A DNA stretch of 64,000 nucleotides. Origin: Microbacterium nymphoidis (GTDB lineage: Bacteria > Actinomycetota > Actinomycetes > Actinomycetales > Microbacteriaceae). Below are positions 42,446-51,726 of this stretch, piece by piece. A model generated the notes under the pieces. The model did not search any database. It was not told the DNA's origin and worked only from the letters and a program-made list of their open reading frames with translations. The stretch is from the NCBI RefSeq assembly GCF_021044885.1, contig NZ_JAJNOD010000001.1, positions 1,860,001 to 1,924,000 of the forward strand, given 5' to 3'. Numbering within the stretch: the first letter of the stretch is position 1; the number at the start of each line of letters is the position of its first letter. A program made the position numbers and the translations under genes.

Positions 42446-43387
42446 ATGGGTCAAACGACCTGGAACGGCGTCTCGCGTAACATCCTCATCATTGGGGCAG
42501 GGGAACTGGGTATGCCGGTTCTGCGCAGTGTCGTCCGACGAGCAAGGGATGTTCAGGGATCCTCTGTCGACGTATTGCTACGGGGCTCCACCCTCGGCTC
42601 CGCGGCGTCGTCGAAACGGCGCGACGTTGCCGAGATCCGCGAACTCGGGATCGGCATTGTCCAGGGGGATCTGGTGGAAAGCACAATCGACGACCTTGCC
42701 GAGCTCTTCTCGAACTACGACACCGTTATCGGCTGCACCGGAATCACAGCTGGCCTTGATGCCCCGATGAAGGTCGCACAGGCTGCATTGCTGGCGAAAC
42801 TCCCGCGATACTTCCCGTGGCAGTTCGGCGTCGACTTCGACGTCATCGGTCGAGGTAGTCCCCAGGATATCTTCGACTCCCAGCTCGACGTGCGAGACCT
42901 TCTCCGGTCGCAACATCAGACCGAGTGGGTGATCATCTCTACAGGTATGTTCATGAATTACCTCTTCGAGCCGGGGTCCGGAATGGTCGATCTCCCGAAC
43001 GACACCGTCATCGCACTCGGGACAGCCGAAACCGCGGTAACGGTGACCACCCCGGAAGACATTGGGGCACTCACCGCGGAGATCCTTTTCGCCGAGCCGC
43101 GCATTCAGAATGAGATTGTCTACGTTGCTGGCGACACGATCACCTACGGCCAACTGGCTGAGACCCTAGAGGAGGTACTCGGTCGCCCGTTCAAACTACA
43201 GGTATCGTCCGCGCCAGCCCTTATGGCGGAGCTAGCCGCCGATCCCGAAAACATGACTCGAAAGTACCGCGCAGCATTCGCGCTGGGACGCGGCGTCGCC
43301 TGGGACAAGGCGGACACTTTCAATGCCCACCATGGTATCTCGACGACAACCCTACGAGAGTGGGTCAAAGCCAACCTCTCCACCTGA
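42446..43387 (+). CDS. NmrA-like NAD(P)-binding oxidoreductase
   Basis: A 313-residue atypical SDR. The Rossmann start is ILIIGAGELGMPVL; the body resembles isoflavone reductase/NmrA proteins (RELGIGIVQGDLVE, YFPWQFGVDFDVIG, TEWVIISTGMFMNYLFEP). Such proteins act as quinone or small-molecule reductases or redox sensors. The ATG at 42446 is 6 bp from AAGGAG; 42443 is an alternative. Control by the divergent MerR protein is very likely. Confidence 0.85.
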   Translation: MGQTTWNGVSRNILIIGAGELGMPVLRSVVRRARDVQGSSVDVLLRGSTLGSAASSKRRDVAEIRELGIGIVQGDLVESTIDDLAELFSNYDTVIGCTGITAGLDAPMKVAQAALLAKLPRYFPWQFGVDFDVIGRGSPQDIFDSQLDVRDLLRSQHQTEWVIISTGMFMNYLFEPGSGMVDLPNDTVIALGTAETAVTVTTPEDIGALTAEILFAEPRIQNEIVYVAGDTITYGQLAETLEEVLGRPFKLQVSSAPALMAELAADPENMTRKYRAAFALGRGVAWDKADTFNAHHGISTTTLREWVKANLST

Positions 43388-43529
43388 GGCTGACGGGGTG
43401 GGGCGTTCTGACGCCGCCTGAAACTGGCTCGAGTTGCAGACACTGCCGCCAGCCGCCGAGACGAGCTCGATAGCGACTTGTCGCGGACAACCTCTTGCAC
43501 TCTCCGTTGAACGCTTGCGCTCGGGGCGT

Positions 43530-44080
43530 GCACCAGATGCTCGACGGCCTTGCCGTCCGGTCCGCCGAGCGCCCAGTTCACGCGCCACACGGCGTTGCGG
43601 GAGTGACTTGCGGCGTGATCGTGGTCGCCCTCCCCGACTGCGGAGCCGTGGTTCTTGTCGGTGTAGTCGAGCGGCGAGAGGCCACCGGTGGCTCCGAGAC
43701 GGACTCTGCTGGAGCCGTCTGCACCGAACACGTACTGCGTGACCTACTCGTACCAGCCGACCCTCGAAGCAGTTGATAGCTGCCAGTTCTCCGTGCGCGC
43801 GACCGCGGGAGACACGAGTTCGCTTGAGTGGTACGCAAGCCCACCATCAACGACTTCTGAGCAGAGCACTTCCCGATTGCGCGTCTTGCCATATGTGCCG
43901 TCACCGACGTCGGGGATGTCGGTGGCGAGCCGGTCCCCCAGGCAGGACTCCTTCTCGAGGGTCTTCATCTTGGTTCCTCCGAAGCCTAATTCGGAGATGT
44001 CACCCGTCAGGCGCTCGCCCGTGTCGTATCGCACGCGAGCTGCGAGATGGAGCGAGTGGATGATGCTGATTGGCGCTGCA
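43530..44080 (-). pseudogene. Possible pseudogene with in-frame stop
   Basis: The minus strand reads VRYDTGERLTGDISELGFGG, then CLGDRLATDIPDVGDGTYGK to a TAG at 43744-43746. It continues in the same frame with VTQYVFGADGSSRVRLGATG and VWRVNWALGGPDGKAVEHLV. The two halves look like one protein broken by a stop; no start codon or family is clear. Confidence 0.3.
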
Positions 44081-44115
44081 CCAGATGGGCCGAGTAGTGC
44101 CCTTCATCTGATGAT

Positions 44116-44150
44116 CGTTATACTTAGGTGAGCCTCACCTAAGTATAACG
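44116..44150. promoter_or_regulatory. DtxR/IdeR-type iron box
   Basis: A 35-bp palindrome with one central base. Its 19-bp core, TTAGGTGAGCCTCACCTAA (44124-44142), closely matches the actinobacterial iron box TTAGGTTAGGCTAACCTAA. TATAAC at 44144-44149 may be the overlapped -10. It implies repression of the following siderophore operon by an Fe2+-loaded DtxR/IdeR protein. Confidence 0.88.
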
Positions 44151-44204
44151 AGTTGGGGCTGTTGCGATTACTGCGCCCTTCCCCGTCTGTTCGAGAGGTT
44201 TCAT

Positions 44205-45146
44205 ATGCTGTCTTCCACATACCGCAGAGGTCTTCTGGTCGTGTCGGCCACCATTGTGGCGGGACTCCTCCTGGCGGGATGCTCACAAGCTGAGGCAGGG
44301 ACCACTGAGTCGTCCACTGAGCCGACGGCATCGGGCACGCACAGTGTGGAGCACGCGCGTGGGACGACCGTGGTGCCGGATGATCCGCAGCGCATCGTGG
44401 TGCTGGAGCCGGTGCAGCTGGACACTGCCGTGGCTCTGGGTAAGACCCCGGTAGGCGCGGCCGTGGCGAGTAACGTCGCTGGCGTTCCCGCCTACTTGGG
44501 CGTCGACGGCGTTGAGGCCGTCGGTACGGTACCTGAGCCTGATCTGGAGGCCATCGCCGCGTTGAAGCCAGACCTCATCCTTGGCACAGAGGCACGCCAT
44601 TCGAAGCTGTACGCGCAACTGGAAGCCATTGCACCGACTGTGTTCATGGCCACTCAGGCTGATCCGTGGCAGGAGAACGTGGAATTGATCGGCGAGGCCC
44701 TCGGTGAGGTCGACGAGACCAAGAAGCTCCTGGCGGGATACAACGACCGGTGCGCGGAGATCGCGGACGAGTTCACCGTGGACGGCAAGACCGCCAACCT
44801 CTTGCGTCCGCGAGATGAGACGACCATGAGCTTGTACGGTCCCGTCTCTTTCGCGGGAAGCGCCATCGAGTGCGTCGGACTGACGATTCCCGATCAGGAC
44901 TGGCAGGACGGACTCCAGGCGGACATCTCTCCAGAGAACATCACCGATGCCAAGGCCGACTACCTGTTCGTGGTGACCTCAGACGTGAATGACACCTCGA
45001 CCATCCCTGCCGCTATCACGCAGAATCTCGGCGAGTTCCCGTCCGTCACGCTCGTCGACACGAGCTACTGGGTCTCCGGCGTTGGCCCGAAGGGCGGCGC
45101 GCTGGTCCTCGACGACCTTGAGAAGTTCCTCGAAGCACAGCAGTGA
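44205..45146 (+). CDS. Iron-siderophore binding lipoprotein, system I
   Basis: A 313-residue FepB/FecB-type lipoprotein. The signal peptide ends in LLLAGC with lipid-modified Cys26; the fold shows VPDDPQRIVVLEPVQLDTAVALG, EPDLEAIAALKPDLILG and TVFMATQADPW. It binds an Fe3+-siderophore outside the membrane and delivers it to the permeases that follow. The iron box is 55 bp upstream. Its TGA overlaps the GTG of the next gene. Confidence 0.92.
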   Translation: MLSSTYRRGLLVVSATIVAGLLLAGCSQAEAGTTESSTEPTASGTHSVEHARGTTVVPDDPQRIVVLEPVQLDTAVALGKTPVGAAVASNVAGVPAYLGVDGVEAVGTVPEPDLEAIAALKPDLILGTEARHSKLYAQLEAIAPTVFMATQADPWQENVELIGEALGEVDETKKLLAGYNDRCAEIADEFTVDGKTANLLRPRDETTMSLYGPVSFAGSAIECVGLTIPDQDWQDGLQADISPENITDAKADYLFVVTSDVNDTSTIPAAITQNLGEFPSVTLVDTSYWVSGVGPKGGALVLDDLEKFLEAQQ

Positions 45147-46198
45147 CCTCGCTCCTGGGCGAACGGCACAGCCGTGCCGTCGTGGCGAACTCTGAAACAC
45201 CGCGAGGCCGAGCACGGCTCGGCCTCGCGGCACTTTTCCTGCTCCTCTTTGTGGCGGTGGTCCTGTCGCTTGCGGTGGGCTCGAACCCGCTGTCTGTGTC
45301 CACCGTCGCGGATGTGCTCAGCGGAGGCGGAACATCCGAGGCCCGCTACGTGGTCGTGGAACTGCGCATACCCCGCACCGTCACTGGCCTCCTGGTGGGG
45401 GCAGCGCTCGGTGTCTCGGGGGCGCTGATCCAGGCGTTCACCAGGAACCCGCTCGCCGACCCGGGAATCCTGGGGGTGAACGCCGGCGCAGCCTTCGCCG
45501 TTGCGGTCGGCGTGGCGTTCTTCGGGCTCCGGGACATCTCGCAGTTCGTATGGCTGGCATTCCTCGGTGCCCTCATCGTCACCGCGGCCGTGTACGTCAT
45601 CGGCTCCGCCGGCCGGGGCGCCGCGGACCCGATTCGCCTCACTCTCGCCGGCGTGGCACTCGGTGCCGTCTTTTCCGGCATGACGACTGGCATGACTCTC
45701 AGCAACCCCGACGCCTTCGATCAGATGCGCTCGTGGAACGCCGGGTCACTGCTGGGACGTGGCTTCGACGTGCTCCTGCCCGCGCTCCCGCTCCTCTTGA
45801 TCGCGCTGCTGACCGCGCTCGCGCTGGCTCCCGGGCTCAACTCCCTTGCGCTCGGCGACGACGTGGCACAGGCGCAGGGCGCAAACGTCGCCGGGATCAG
45901 GATCGGTGTCATCGCCACCGTCACCGTGCTCGCCGGAACCGCGACCGCGATCGCCGGTCCGATCGCGTTCGTGGGTCTCATGGTCCCGCACGTTGCCCGA
46001 TGGGTGTTCGGCCCTGATCAACGGCGGATCCTTGCCGCGTCCGTCGTCCTAGCACCGGTGATCCTGTTGTTGTCGGACATTCTCGGGCGCATCGTCATCG
46101 CCCCGGCGGAAGTCCCCGTCGGCATCATGAGCGCGCTCGTCGGCGCGCCTGTCCTCATCGCGCTAGCACGTCGGCGGAAAGCAAGCACGCTGTCATGA
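45143..46198 (+). CDS. FecCD-type iron-siderophore permease, system I
   Basis: A 351-residue permease with about nine hydrophobic segments and the family signature ALIQAFTRNPLADPGILGVNAGA. It forms a heterodimeric channel with the next gene. GTG start overlaps the binding-protein stop, and its own stop overlaps the next ATG. C-terminal GPIAFVGLMVPHVAR is the usual ATPase-coupling stretch. Confidence 0.93.
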   Translation: MTSLLGERHSRAVVANSETPRGRARLGLAALFLLLFVAVVLSLAVGSNPLSVSTVADVLSGGGTSEARYVVVELRIPRTVTGLLVGAALGVSGALIQAFTRNPLADPGILGVNAGAAFAVAVGVAFFGLRDISQFVWLAFLGALIVTAAVYVIGSAGRGAADPIRLTLAGVALGAVFSGMTTGMTLSNPDAFDQMRSWNAGSLLGRGFDVLLPALPLLLIALLTALALAPGLNSLALGDDVAQAQGANVAGIRIGVIATVTVLAGTATAIAGPIAFVGLMVPHVARWVFGPDQRRILAASVVLAPVILLLSDILGRIVIAPAEVPVGIMSALVGAPVLIALARRRKASTLS

Positions 46199-47259
46199 CC
46201 TCCTCACGCATCGGCGCCCCGCTGGACATGGGCTACCGCCGCACGGTGATCCGCTTCGGACGATCCTCACTGCCGGTGAGACTTCGCAGCGCGATCCTTG
46301 CGGTGGCGCTGGTCATCACGATCCTCGTGCTCGGTACCTGGGCGCTCGGACTCGGCAGCTATCCCCTCACACCCACGCAGGTGATCGACGTCCTCCTCGG
46401 CGGTGGCGAGCCGCTTGATCGCACCATCGTGTTCGACTGGCGGATGGCGCGGGCACTCGCAGCCATAGTGCTCGGCGCCGTCTTGGGAATTGCTGGCGCG
46501 CTCTTCCAGACCGTGACTCGCAATCCTCTGGCAAGCCCCGACATCCTTGGCCTGTCGAACGGGGCTTTCACGGGGATGCTGCTCACCAGCGTCCTGCTCT
46601 CCGCGAGCTGGCCGATGATGACGGCAGGTGCAGTCGCCGGGGGTCTTCTCACCGCGGCACTGATCTGGGCGTTCGCTGCTCGGGGTGGGGTACAGGGCTT
46701 CCGGCTCATCGTCATCGGGATCGGCGTCGCAGCGATCCTGTCCGCGGTGAACACGTGGATGCTTCTCACCATCGAGCTGGAAACGGCGATGTTCGCGTCC
46801 GCCTGGGGAGCCGGGTCGCTCAACGGGGTCACCGCGGCGCCGCTCGTCGGGGCTGTTGCGATCGCCGCGCCACTGACGATGCTGCTGATCGCGCTGACTC
46901 CAAGGTTGCGCCAGCTCGATCTCGGTGACGACGTTGCCCAGGTCACCGGTGCAAGGCCATCCATAGTGCGCACGCTCGCGCTGCTGATCGCTGTGGTGCT
47001 GGTATCAATCGCCACTGCCGTCGTCGGACCGGTCGCGTTCATCGCCCTCGCCGCCCCACAGATCGCCCGGCGTCTCGCAGGTACACCCTATCTGTCCCTC
47101 ACACTCTCCGGTCTGGTCGGAGCGACGCTACTGCTCGTCTCCGATCTGGTCGCCCAACACGTCCTCCCGGTCACTGTGCCCGTAGGAGTCGTCACCGTCT
47201 CCATCGGAGGCATCTACCTCGTCGCCACCCTCATCCAGGAGATCCGCCGCCGTGCTTGA
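46195..47259 (+). CDS. FecCD-type iron-siderophore permease, system I
   Basis: A 354-residue second permease subunit with ALFQTVTRNPLASPDILGLSNGA and GPVAFIALAAPQIARRL. Stop-start overlaps on both sides (ATGA with the first permease, 8 bp with the ATPase) show one coupled transcript. The first 25 residues are polar, so a slightly later start is possible. Confidence 0.93.
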   Translation: MTSSRIGAPLDMGYRRTVIRFGRSSLPVRLRSAILAVALVITILVLGTWALGLGSYPLTPTQVIDVLLGGGEPLDRTIVFDWRMARALAAIVLGAVLGIAGALFQTVTRNPLASPDILGLSNGAFTGMLLTSVLLSASWPMMTAGAVAGGLLTAALIWAFAARGGVQGFRLIVIGIGVAAILSAVNTWMLLTIELETAMFASAWGAGSLNGVTAAPLVGAVAIAAPLTMLLIALTPRLRQLDLGDDVAQVTGARPSIVRTLALLIAVVLVSIATAVVGPVAFIALAAPQIARRLAGTPYLSLTLSGLVGATLLLVSDLVAQHVLPVTVPVGVVTVSIGGIYLVATLIQEIRRRA

Positions 47260-48097
47260 ATCCGCCGACACGACACTGTCTCGAACCTCGACCGCCCCGC
47301 GCCTGTCCGCTTCCGGGGTGTCACTGGGCTACGAGGGCAACCCGATCATCTCCGAGCTAGACGTGGAGATTCCCGACGGCTCGTTCACCGTCATCATCGG
47401 CCCCAATGCCTGCGGGAAGTCAACCCTGCTTCGCGGGCTCTCCCGGCTGCTCGCACCGCGCGCGGGCCAGATCGTCCTCGACGGGAAAGCGATCCACTCC
47501 TACAGTGCCAAGGACGTCGCCCGCAGACTCGGGTTCCTTCCCCAGACGGCGATCGCGCCCGACGCCATCACCGTCGCCGACCTCGTCGCTCGGGGCCGTT
47601 ATCCACACCAGGGCCTGCTGCGGCAATGGTCCGCCACGGACGAGGCAGCGGTGACGGAGGCACTCGAGGCCACGGCAACGATCTCCCTGTCCGCACGCCG
47701 CGTCGATGAGCTCTCCGGAGGACAACGCCAGCGTGTCTGGGTCGCCATGGTGCTGGCCCAGCAGACGGATCTGCTCCTGCTGGATGAGCCAACGACGTAT
47801 CTCGACATTGCACACCAGGTCGAACTCATGGAGCTGCTCGCACATCTCAACCGGGAAGGTCGCACGATCATCGCCGTCCTTCACGACCTCAACCAGGCGG
47901 CGCGCTACGCCGACCACATCATCGCCATGCGTGACGGTGAAATCCTCGCCACGGGGACGCCTGAAGCAGTCGTGACCAGCGAAATGGTAGAGCAGGTGTA
48001 CGGGTTGCCCAACGTCGTCATCCCAGATCCCATCTCGGGCGGGCCGCTCGTCGTGCCGCGCGGAGGCGCCACCCTCACCCACAAGAACGACCAGTGA
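47252..48097 (+). CDS. Iron-siderophore ABC ATPase, system I
   Basis: A 281-residue FepC-type ATPase: Walker A IIGPNACGKSTLLR (Cys where Asn/Ser is common), Q-loop LPQTAIAP, signature LSGGQRQRVWVAMVLAQ, Walker B LLLLDEPTTYLD and switch His in VLHDLNQAARYAD. It powers system I. Its stop overlaps the GTG of the reductase gene. Confidence 0.95.
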   Translation: MLESADTTLSRTSTAPRLSASGVSLGYEGNPIISELDVEIPDGSFTVIIGPNACGKSTLLRGLSRLLAPRAGQIVLDGKAIHSYSAKDVARRLGFLPQTAIAPDAITVADLVARGRYPHQGLLRQWSATDEAAVTEALEATATISLSARRVDELSGGQRQRVWVAMVLAQQTDLLLLDEPTTYLDIAHQVELMELLAHLNREGRTIIAVLHDLNQAARYADHIIAMRDGEILATGTPEAVVTSEMVEQVYGLPNVVIPDPISGGPLVVPRGGATLTHKNDQ

Positions 48098-48948
48098 CGA
48101 TGACTACGCACCCCTGGGAGTACAGCGCGTTCGCCGTGACCGTGCTGCGCACCGCGCGACTATCCCCCGGCTTCGTCCGCATCACGCTCACCGGCCACGA
48201 CCTCCGCCACTTCGCACCCTGGGGGCTTGATCAGCGGATCAAGCTCGTGCTCCCCATGCCGGACGGCACCACGGCCGACTTCGGACTCCTTGACCAACCG
48301 ACACCACACCCGACCCACTGGTACACCCGCTGGAAGGCACTCCCCGAAGACCGCCGGAATGTGCTGCGCACCTACACACCCGCCGCGATCCGCCCCGAAG
48401 ACCGCGAACTCGACGTCGACGTCTTCATCCACGAGCCGGCCGGTCCCGCCTCACGCTGGGCACTCACCTGCCGCGCCGGCGACGCCCTTGTTATCACCGG
48501 TCCCGACATCCGCGCGGGATACACCGGCTACGGCATCCACTACACACCGCCCATGCGCCCCGAGACGATTGTTCTCGTCGGCGACGAGTCCGCCATACCC
48601 GCCATGAGGAACATCCTCACTGAGATTCCAGACGGCACTCGCGCACAGGTTTTCGTCGACGTTCGCAACCCCGCAGACAATCTGCTGCCCTCCCCGTCAC
48701 CGGCCCTACGCATCGAAGTGGTCGACCGGGTCACCTCCGAGCACGACGGACTTGAGGCAGCGATCCGCGCGTGGGGACAGGACGAGGGCGCGGAATGGGT
48801 GCGGACCCCCGCTTCCTACGCCTGGATCGCGGGCGAGAAGAACGCCACGACGAGCATCCGCCGCTACCTCACCGCCGAACTCGGCATCGACCGCCGGCAG
48901 GTGGCGTTCCTCGCCTACTGGAACAGTGGCGGGCCACTAGCCCCCTGA
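48094..48948 (+). CDS. Siderophore-interacting protein (FAD ferric reductase), system I
   Basis: A 284-residue ViuB/SIP-type flavoprotein: FAD-binding barrel with RTYTPAAIRPEDRELDVDVFIH, then an NAD(P)H-binding C-terminal part with VLVGDESAIPAMRNIL and YAWIAGEKNATTSIRRYL. It releases iron from the imported siderophore by reduction in the cytoplasm. It is the last gene of operon I; start GTG 48094 or ATG 48100. Confidence 0.93.
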   Translation: MTMTTHPWEYSAFAVTVLRTARLSPGFVRITLTGHDLRHFAPWGLDQRIKLVLPMPDGTTADFGLLDQPTPHPTHWYTRWKALPEDRRNVLRTYTPAAIRPEDRELDVDVFIHEPAGPASRWALTCRAGDALVITGPDIRAGYTGYGIHYTPPMRPETIVLVGDESAIPAMRNILTEIPDGTRAQVFVDVRNPADNLLPSPSPALRIEVVDRVTSEHDGLEAAIRAWGQDEGAEWVRTPASYAWIAGEKNATTSIRRYLTAELGIDRRQVAFLAYWNSGGPLAP

Positions 48949-49181
48949 CCTGCCAGCTTGAGACCTAACCGAGCGGAGTCCCTCACAGCCCAGGCTGGTG
49001 TTGCCATGCCTCGCGCACAGCAACACCAGGGCGGATCGCGATCTTCGGGTCGCTCTGACGAGATCGCCAACTTATCCCGCTGCTCACGAATCGGCCGTTC
49101 TGAACCTACCCTCGCGCCCTGGAGCATTGGTGTCAGCGATTTGGGAAGCAGGAGCCGTCCGCGCGCGCCGGATAGCCATCT

Positions 49182-50132
49182 CTATCGGCCGCTGTGAGTT
49201 CCTGCGTGCAGCCGGATCCCCCCGGCGAGTTCGAGATCTCGTGGGTGAAGCACCGCATCCATGGTCAGTGCCCCGCGCACGTTTGTCAGAACAATGCGTT
49301 CGGCGGCAAGGGCGGCCAGACGGCCGGTGGCAACGGACTGTCCGATGCCAGAGACTCCGAGTTTTCGGCCTGTCCGTCGATGCACCGCAGTGACGCTCCA
49401 CCGCTCCCCGCCAATGTGCGGAGCGCGGTTCAGCAACGGAGCCAGTGAAGGGGCGGTACCGAGCAGCCGGAGCGCAAGCGTCGCGGTCCGGCTGTCCAGG
49501 GCGAGCCAGCTGCGCACCTCGACCCCGGAAGGCCGCCCGACGAGGAAGTCGTCAGGAAAGTCGGCTCGTAAGTGCGTCCTCGTGGATCCCGTCGCCGTGC
49601 TGAGGCGTCGGGACGACCGGAAGTTCAGGATCGCATGAGCTTCCGGAGCCGCGTATAGAGGTGCACCGACAAGGCCCGCGGTCCACCGCAGTGCCGCCGC
49701 CCCGTGCGACTCCCCGGCTCCGAGCATCACGGCCACGTCGATCTCGTCACCGGGCTGGGGATCGAGGGCGCGGACAAGGACGGTGCTCGCTCCAGGCGCG
49801 ATCCCGGCGCCGAGGAGCACGGAACCTCCGTGGGGAACACTGGCCGACAGTCGCCCCAAATGGGCGCTGCTTGCAGAGACGTCGACCAGTGGCGTCAATC
49901 CGACCGCTTGCTGGATATCCTCCACCTCTAGCCCGCTGAGGTCGAGCACGATGTCCATGTGCCGAGCTTCCTCGGCCAGGACCTGGAGTCCAGCCCGGGT
50001 GGTCGCGTCGATGACGATTCCTCTCGGGTGAGGGCGGCGGCCAGCTGAACGGGCCTCGTGCCCACGCTCTCGCAGCGCGGCGACCGCAGCCATTCCCACG
50101 GCTCCGCGACCACCCAACACGAGCGCTTTCAC
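49182..50132 (-). CDS. Saccharopine dehydrogenase-like NAD(P)-binding protein
   Basis: A 316-residue protein with N-terminal Rossmann fold (ALVLGGRGAVGMAAVAALRERG), then VIDATTRAGLQ and DIVLDLSGLEVEDIQQA, and the substrate-side domain typical of the saccharopine-dehydrogenase/trans-acting enoyl reductase group. The GTG at 50132 has GGAG 8 bp upstream and overlaps the stop of the small membrane-protein gene. The reaction is unknown. A distant relative lies at 59123. The TetR gene at 50533 and its twin operators probably control this pair. Confidence 0.8.
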   Translation of the reverse strand: MKALVLGGRGAVGMAAVAALRERGHEARSAGRRPHPRGIVIDATTRAGLQVLAEEARHMDIVLDLSGLEVEDIQQAVGLTPLVDVSASSAHLGRLSASVPHGGSVLLGAGIAPGASTVLVRALDPQPGDEIDVAVMLGAGESHGAAALRWTAGLVGAPLYAAPEAHAILNFRSSRRLSTATGSTRTHLRADFPDDFLVGRPSGVEVRSWLALDSRTATLALRLLGTAPSLAPLLNRAPHIGGERWSVTAVHRRTGRKLGVSGIGQSVATGRLAALAAERIVLTNVRGALTMDAVLHPRDLELAGGIRLHAGTHSGR

Positions 50133-50464
50133 TGTCGAGCTCCATGTCCAGGCGCGGAACCATCGTCCGGATCGGCGGAGCACATCGAAGGGGAAGTCGC
50201 GGCTATGCCCGCGGGGCCGGAGGCAGGGCACGACGCGTCGATCACGGCGGCTGGAGTGCCCCTCAGTCGCTGCACCGCCCGAGCGAGCAGGGGCACTGCC
50301 CAGAAGACCGCAAGCGGCACGACAATCGTGATCACCAAGGCGGTCCTCACTGCATCCGGCCAGCCGACGGTCACCGGGGCGATGAGAGCCGACACCCCGA
50401 GGACAAGAGGGAGGATCACCGCCCACGTCACCAGGGCCTGCACAGGTCGGGGCAGCGGTCGCAT
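50129..50464 (-). CDS. Small membrane protein in the TetR-controlled pair
   Basis: A 111-residue protein with two hydrophobic segments (residues about 10-30 and 42-62) and a Ser/Pro-rich polar tail. The ATG at 50464 is placed 6 bp after GGAG; an ATG at 50470 would be too close. It is cotranslated with the reductase-like gene (4-bp overlap). Its start lies next to the TetR operator at 50472. Function unknown. Confidence 0.7.
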   Translation of the reverse strand: MRPLPRPVQALVTWAVILPLVLGVSALIAPVTVGWPDAVRTALVITIVVPLAVFWAVPLLARAVQRLRGTPAAVIDASCPASGPAGIAATSPSMCSADPDDGSAPGHGARQ

Positions 50465-50471
50465 GAGCATC

Positions 50472-50522
50472 TCCAAACGTTCAGTTGGATTTACGCTAAC
50501 ACATTCCAACCGTTCAGTTGGA
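50472..50522. promoter_or_regulatory. Twin TetR operators
   Basis: TCCAAACGTTCAGTTGGA (50472-50489) and TCCAACCGTTCAGTTGGA (50505-50522) differ at one base and are 33 bp apart centre to centre. They fill the space between the membrane-protein start and the tetR ATG at 50533, as expected for a divergent TetR operator. Confidence 0.85.
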
Positions 50523-50532
50523 CTAGGATCAG

Positions 50533-51093
50533 ATGATGGCTTGGGATACAGCGGAGACTCGCCGGAAGCTTCTTACCTCCGCGACCGAACATTTCGCGCG
50601 GTCAGGGTTCGCTGGGGCTCGCGTCGATGCGATCGCGCGCGATGCCGGCGTCAACAAAGAACGGATCTATCAGTACTTCGGCGACAAAGCCGGCCTCTTT
50701 GCTGCGGTACTCGACGCTGAAGTCAACCGACTACTCGACGGGATCGACCTCTCGGGCCGTGGCGGTGCCGCACTCGGCGCTCTTGCAGGCGATCTGCACG
50801 ATCGCGCGAGCGAGCACCCCGAACTCACACGCCTCCTACTCTGGGAGAGTCTCGAGCTCGACGGACCCGTCTCAGCGGAATCGCGTGCCGTCGGTTGCAG
50901 CCGGATGGTTGCAGCCATCGAGCAGGCCGCTCCGAGGAGTACCGGCGGGTCCGCTGCGGAAACGCTGCTGAGCATCATCGCCATCGCCTTCGCCGACTCC
51001 TGCCTCCCACACCTCACCTCACTCATCACCCCGAATTCATCACGAGAAGCCCGTCGAGCTGCGGTCGTATACCAGGCCTCCACCCTCGCGTAG
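50533..51093 (+). CDS. TetR-family repressor
   Basis: A 186-residue TetR protein with HTH RRKLLTSATEHFARSGFAGARVDAIARDAGVNKERIYQYFGDKAGLF at residues about 10-56 and a helical ligand domain. It is divergent from the membrane-protein/reductase pair and should repress both directions through the twin sites at 50472-50522. ATG 50533 or 50536. The inducer is unknown. Confidence 0.92.
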   Translation: MMAWDTAETRRKLLTSATEHFARSGFAGARVDAIARDAGVNKERIYQYFGDKAGLFAAVLDAEVNRLLDGIDLSGRGGAALGALAGDLHDRASEHPELTRLLLWESLELDGPVSAESRAVGCSRMVAAIEQAAPRSTGGSAAETLLSIIAIAFADSCLPHLTSLITPNSSREARRAAVVYQASTLA

Positions 51094-51374
51094 ACGTGAC
51101 CTGCACGAGAAGGCGCAGTTACTCGGAGGCGCGGTCCTGCCGGGGGCTCGCCACAGGCAGTCACTCGGCAACCAGATGCACGATGCTCTCGACAGGCCGA
51201 GATCTATGCTGCGGCAGGGATGCGGGTGGCGCCGGAAAGGATGACCTACAGTGCACCACGGCGACCGAAGCTGACGACTCTGGCCCGGGGACTCATCAGG
51301 GTGTTCGCCGTAGCAAAGGCTCGCGAGCACCCAGGGAATATGCGGTGAGGCGTGCGGGGCATGACCTCACGCAC

Positions 51375-51563
51375 ATGCGAATTGAGTACGTCGCAGGACT
51401 CGAGTCCACAATGTGGATAACCCTCGCGATTCTCGCTGGAGGTTTTGCACGACCCCGCAATCGCTCGGCATGGGCATGGTTCCTTCTCGTGCTTCTCCTC
51501 GGCTCGATCGGGGCGTTCCTACTCGTCGTCTGGCCTGCCGTCGAGAGAACCCCGCGCGCCTAG
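51375..51563 (+). CDS. Small PLDc_N-like membrane protein
   Basis: A 62-residue protein: one hydrophobic stretch from about residue 13 and a second from about 33 (WAWFLLVLLLGSIGAFLLVV) separated by ARPRNRSA. The pattern of a basic turn followed by a hydrophobic helix resembles small PLDc_N-type proteins. The ATG at 51375 lacks a clear ribosome-binding site; 51411 is an alternative start. Confidence 0.5.
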   Translation: MRIEYVAGLESTMWITLAILAGGFARPRNRSAWAWFLLVLLLGSIGAFLLVVWPAVERTPRA

Positions 51564-51682
51564 GTCTAGTGCCAAAAGCCTCTGCTGAGTCGATAGCTGC
51601 ATCATCATCCACTCGACAACCTCACCTGGGACACCAGCGCTGAGCGGGTGTCAGGGAGTTAGCCGAGGACGATGCGTTCAGC

Positions 51683-51726
51683 CTTCACATCGACTCACCG
51701 CCGACTTCACATCGACTCACCGCCGA
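51683..51726. repeat. Perfect 22-bp tandem duplication over a stop codon
   Basis: Two identical 22-bp units (51683-51704 and 51705-51726) cover the end of the FecCD gene. The stop of that gene (51717-51719) is inside the second unit; the first unit repeats it just downstream. Confidence 0.85.

Larger units (their letters stand above)
43388..44204. other. 817-bp region with a degraded reading frame
   Basis: No intact gene is visible. A minus-strand frame with coding character but an internal stop lies at about 43530-44080. The right end carries the iron-box promoter of the siderophore operon and, at 44101-44114, a partial copy of the ferrochelatase palindrome. Confidence 0.5.
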
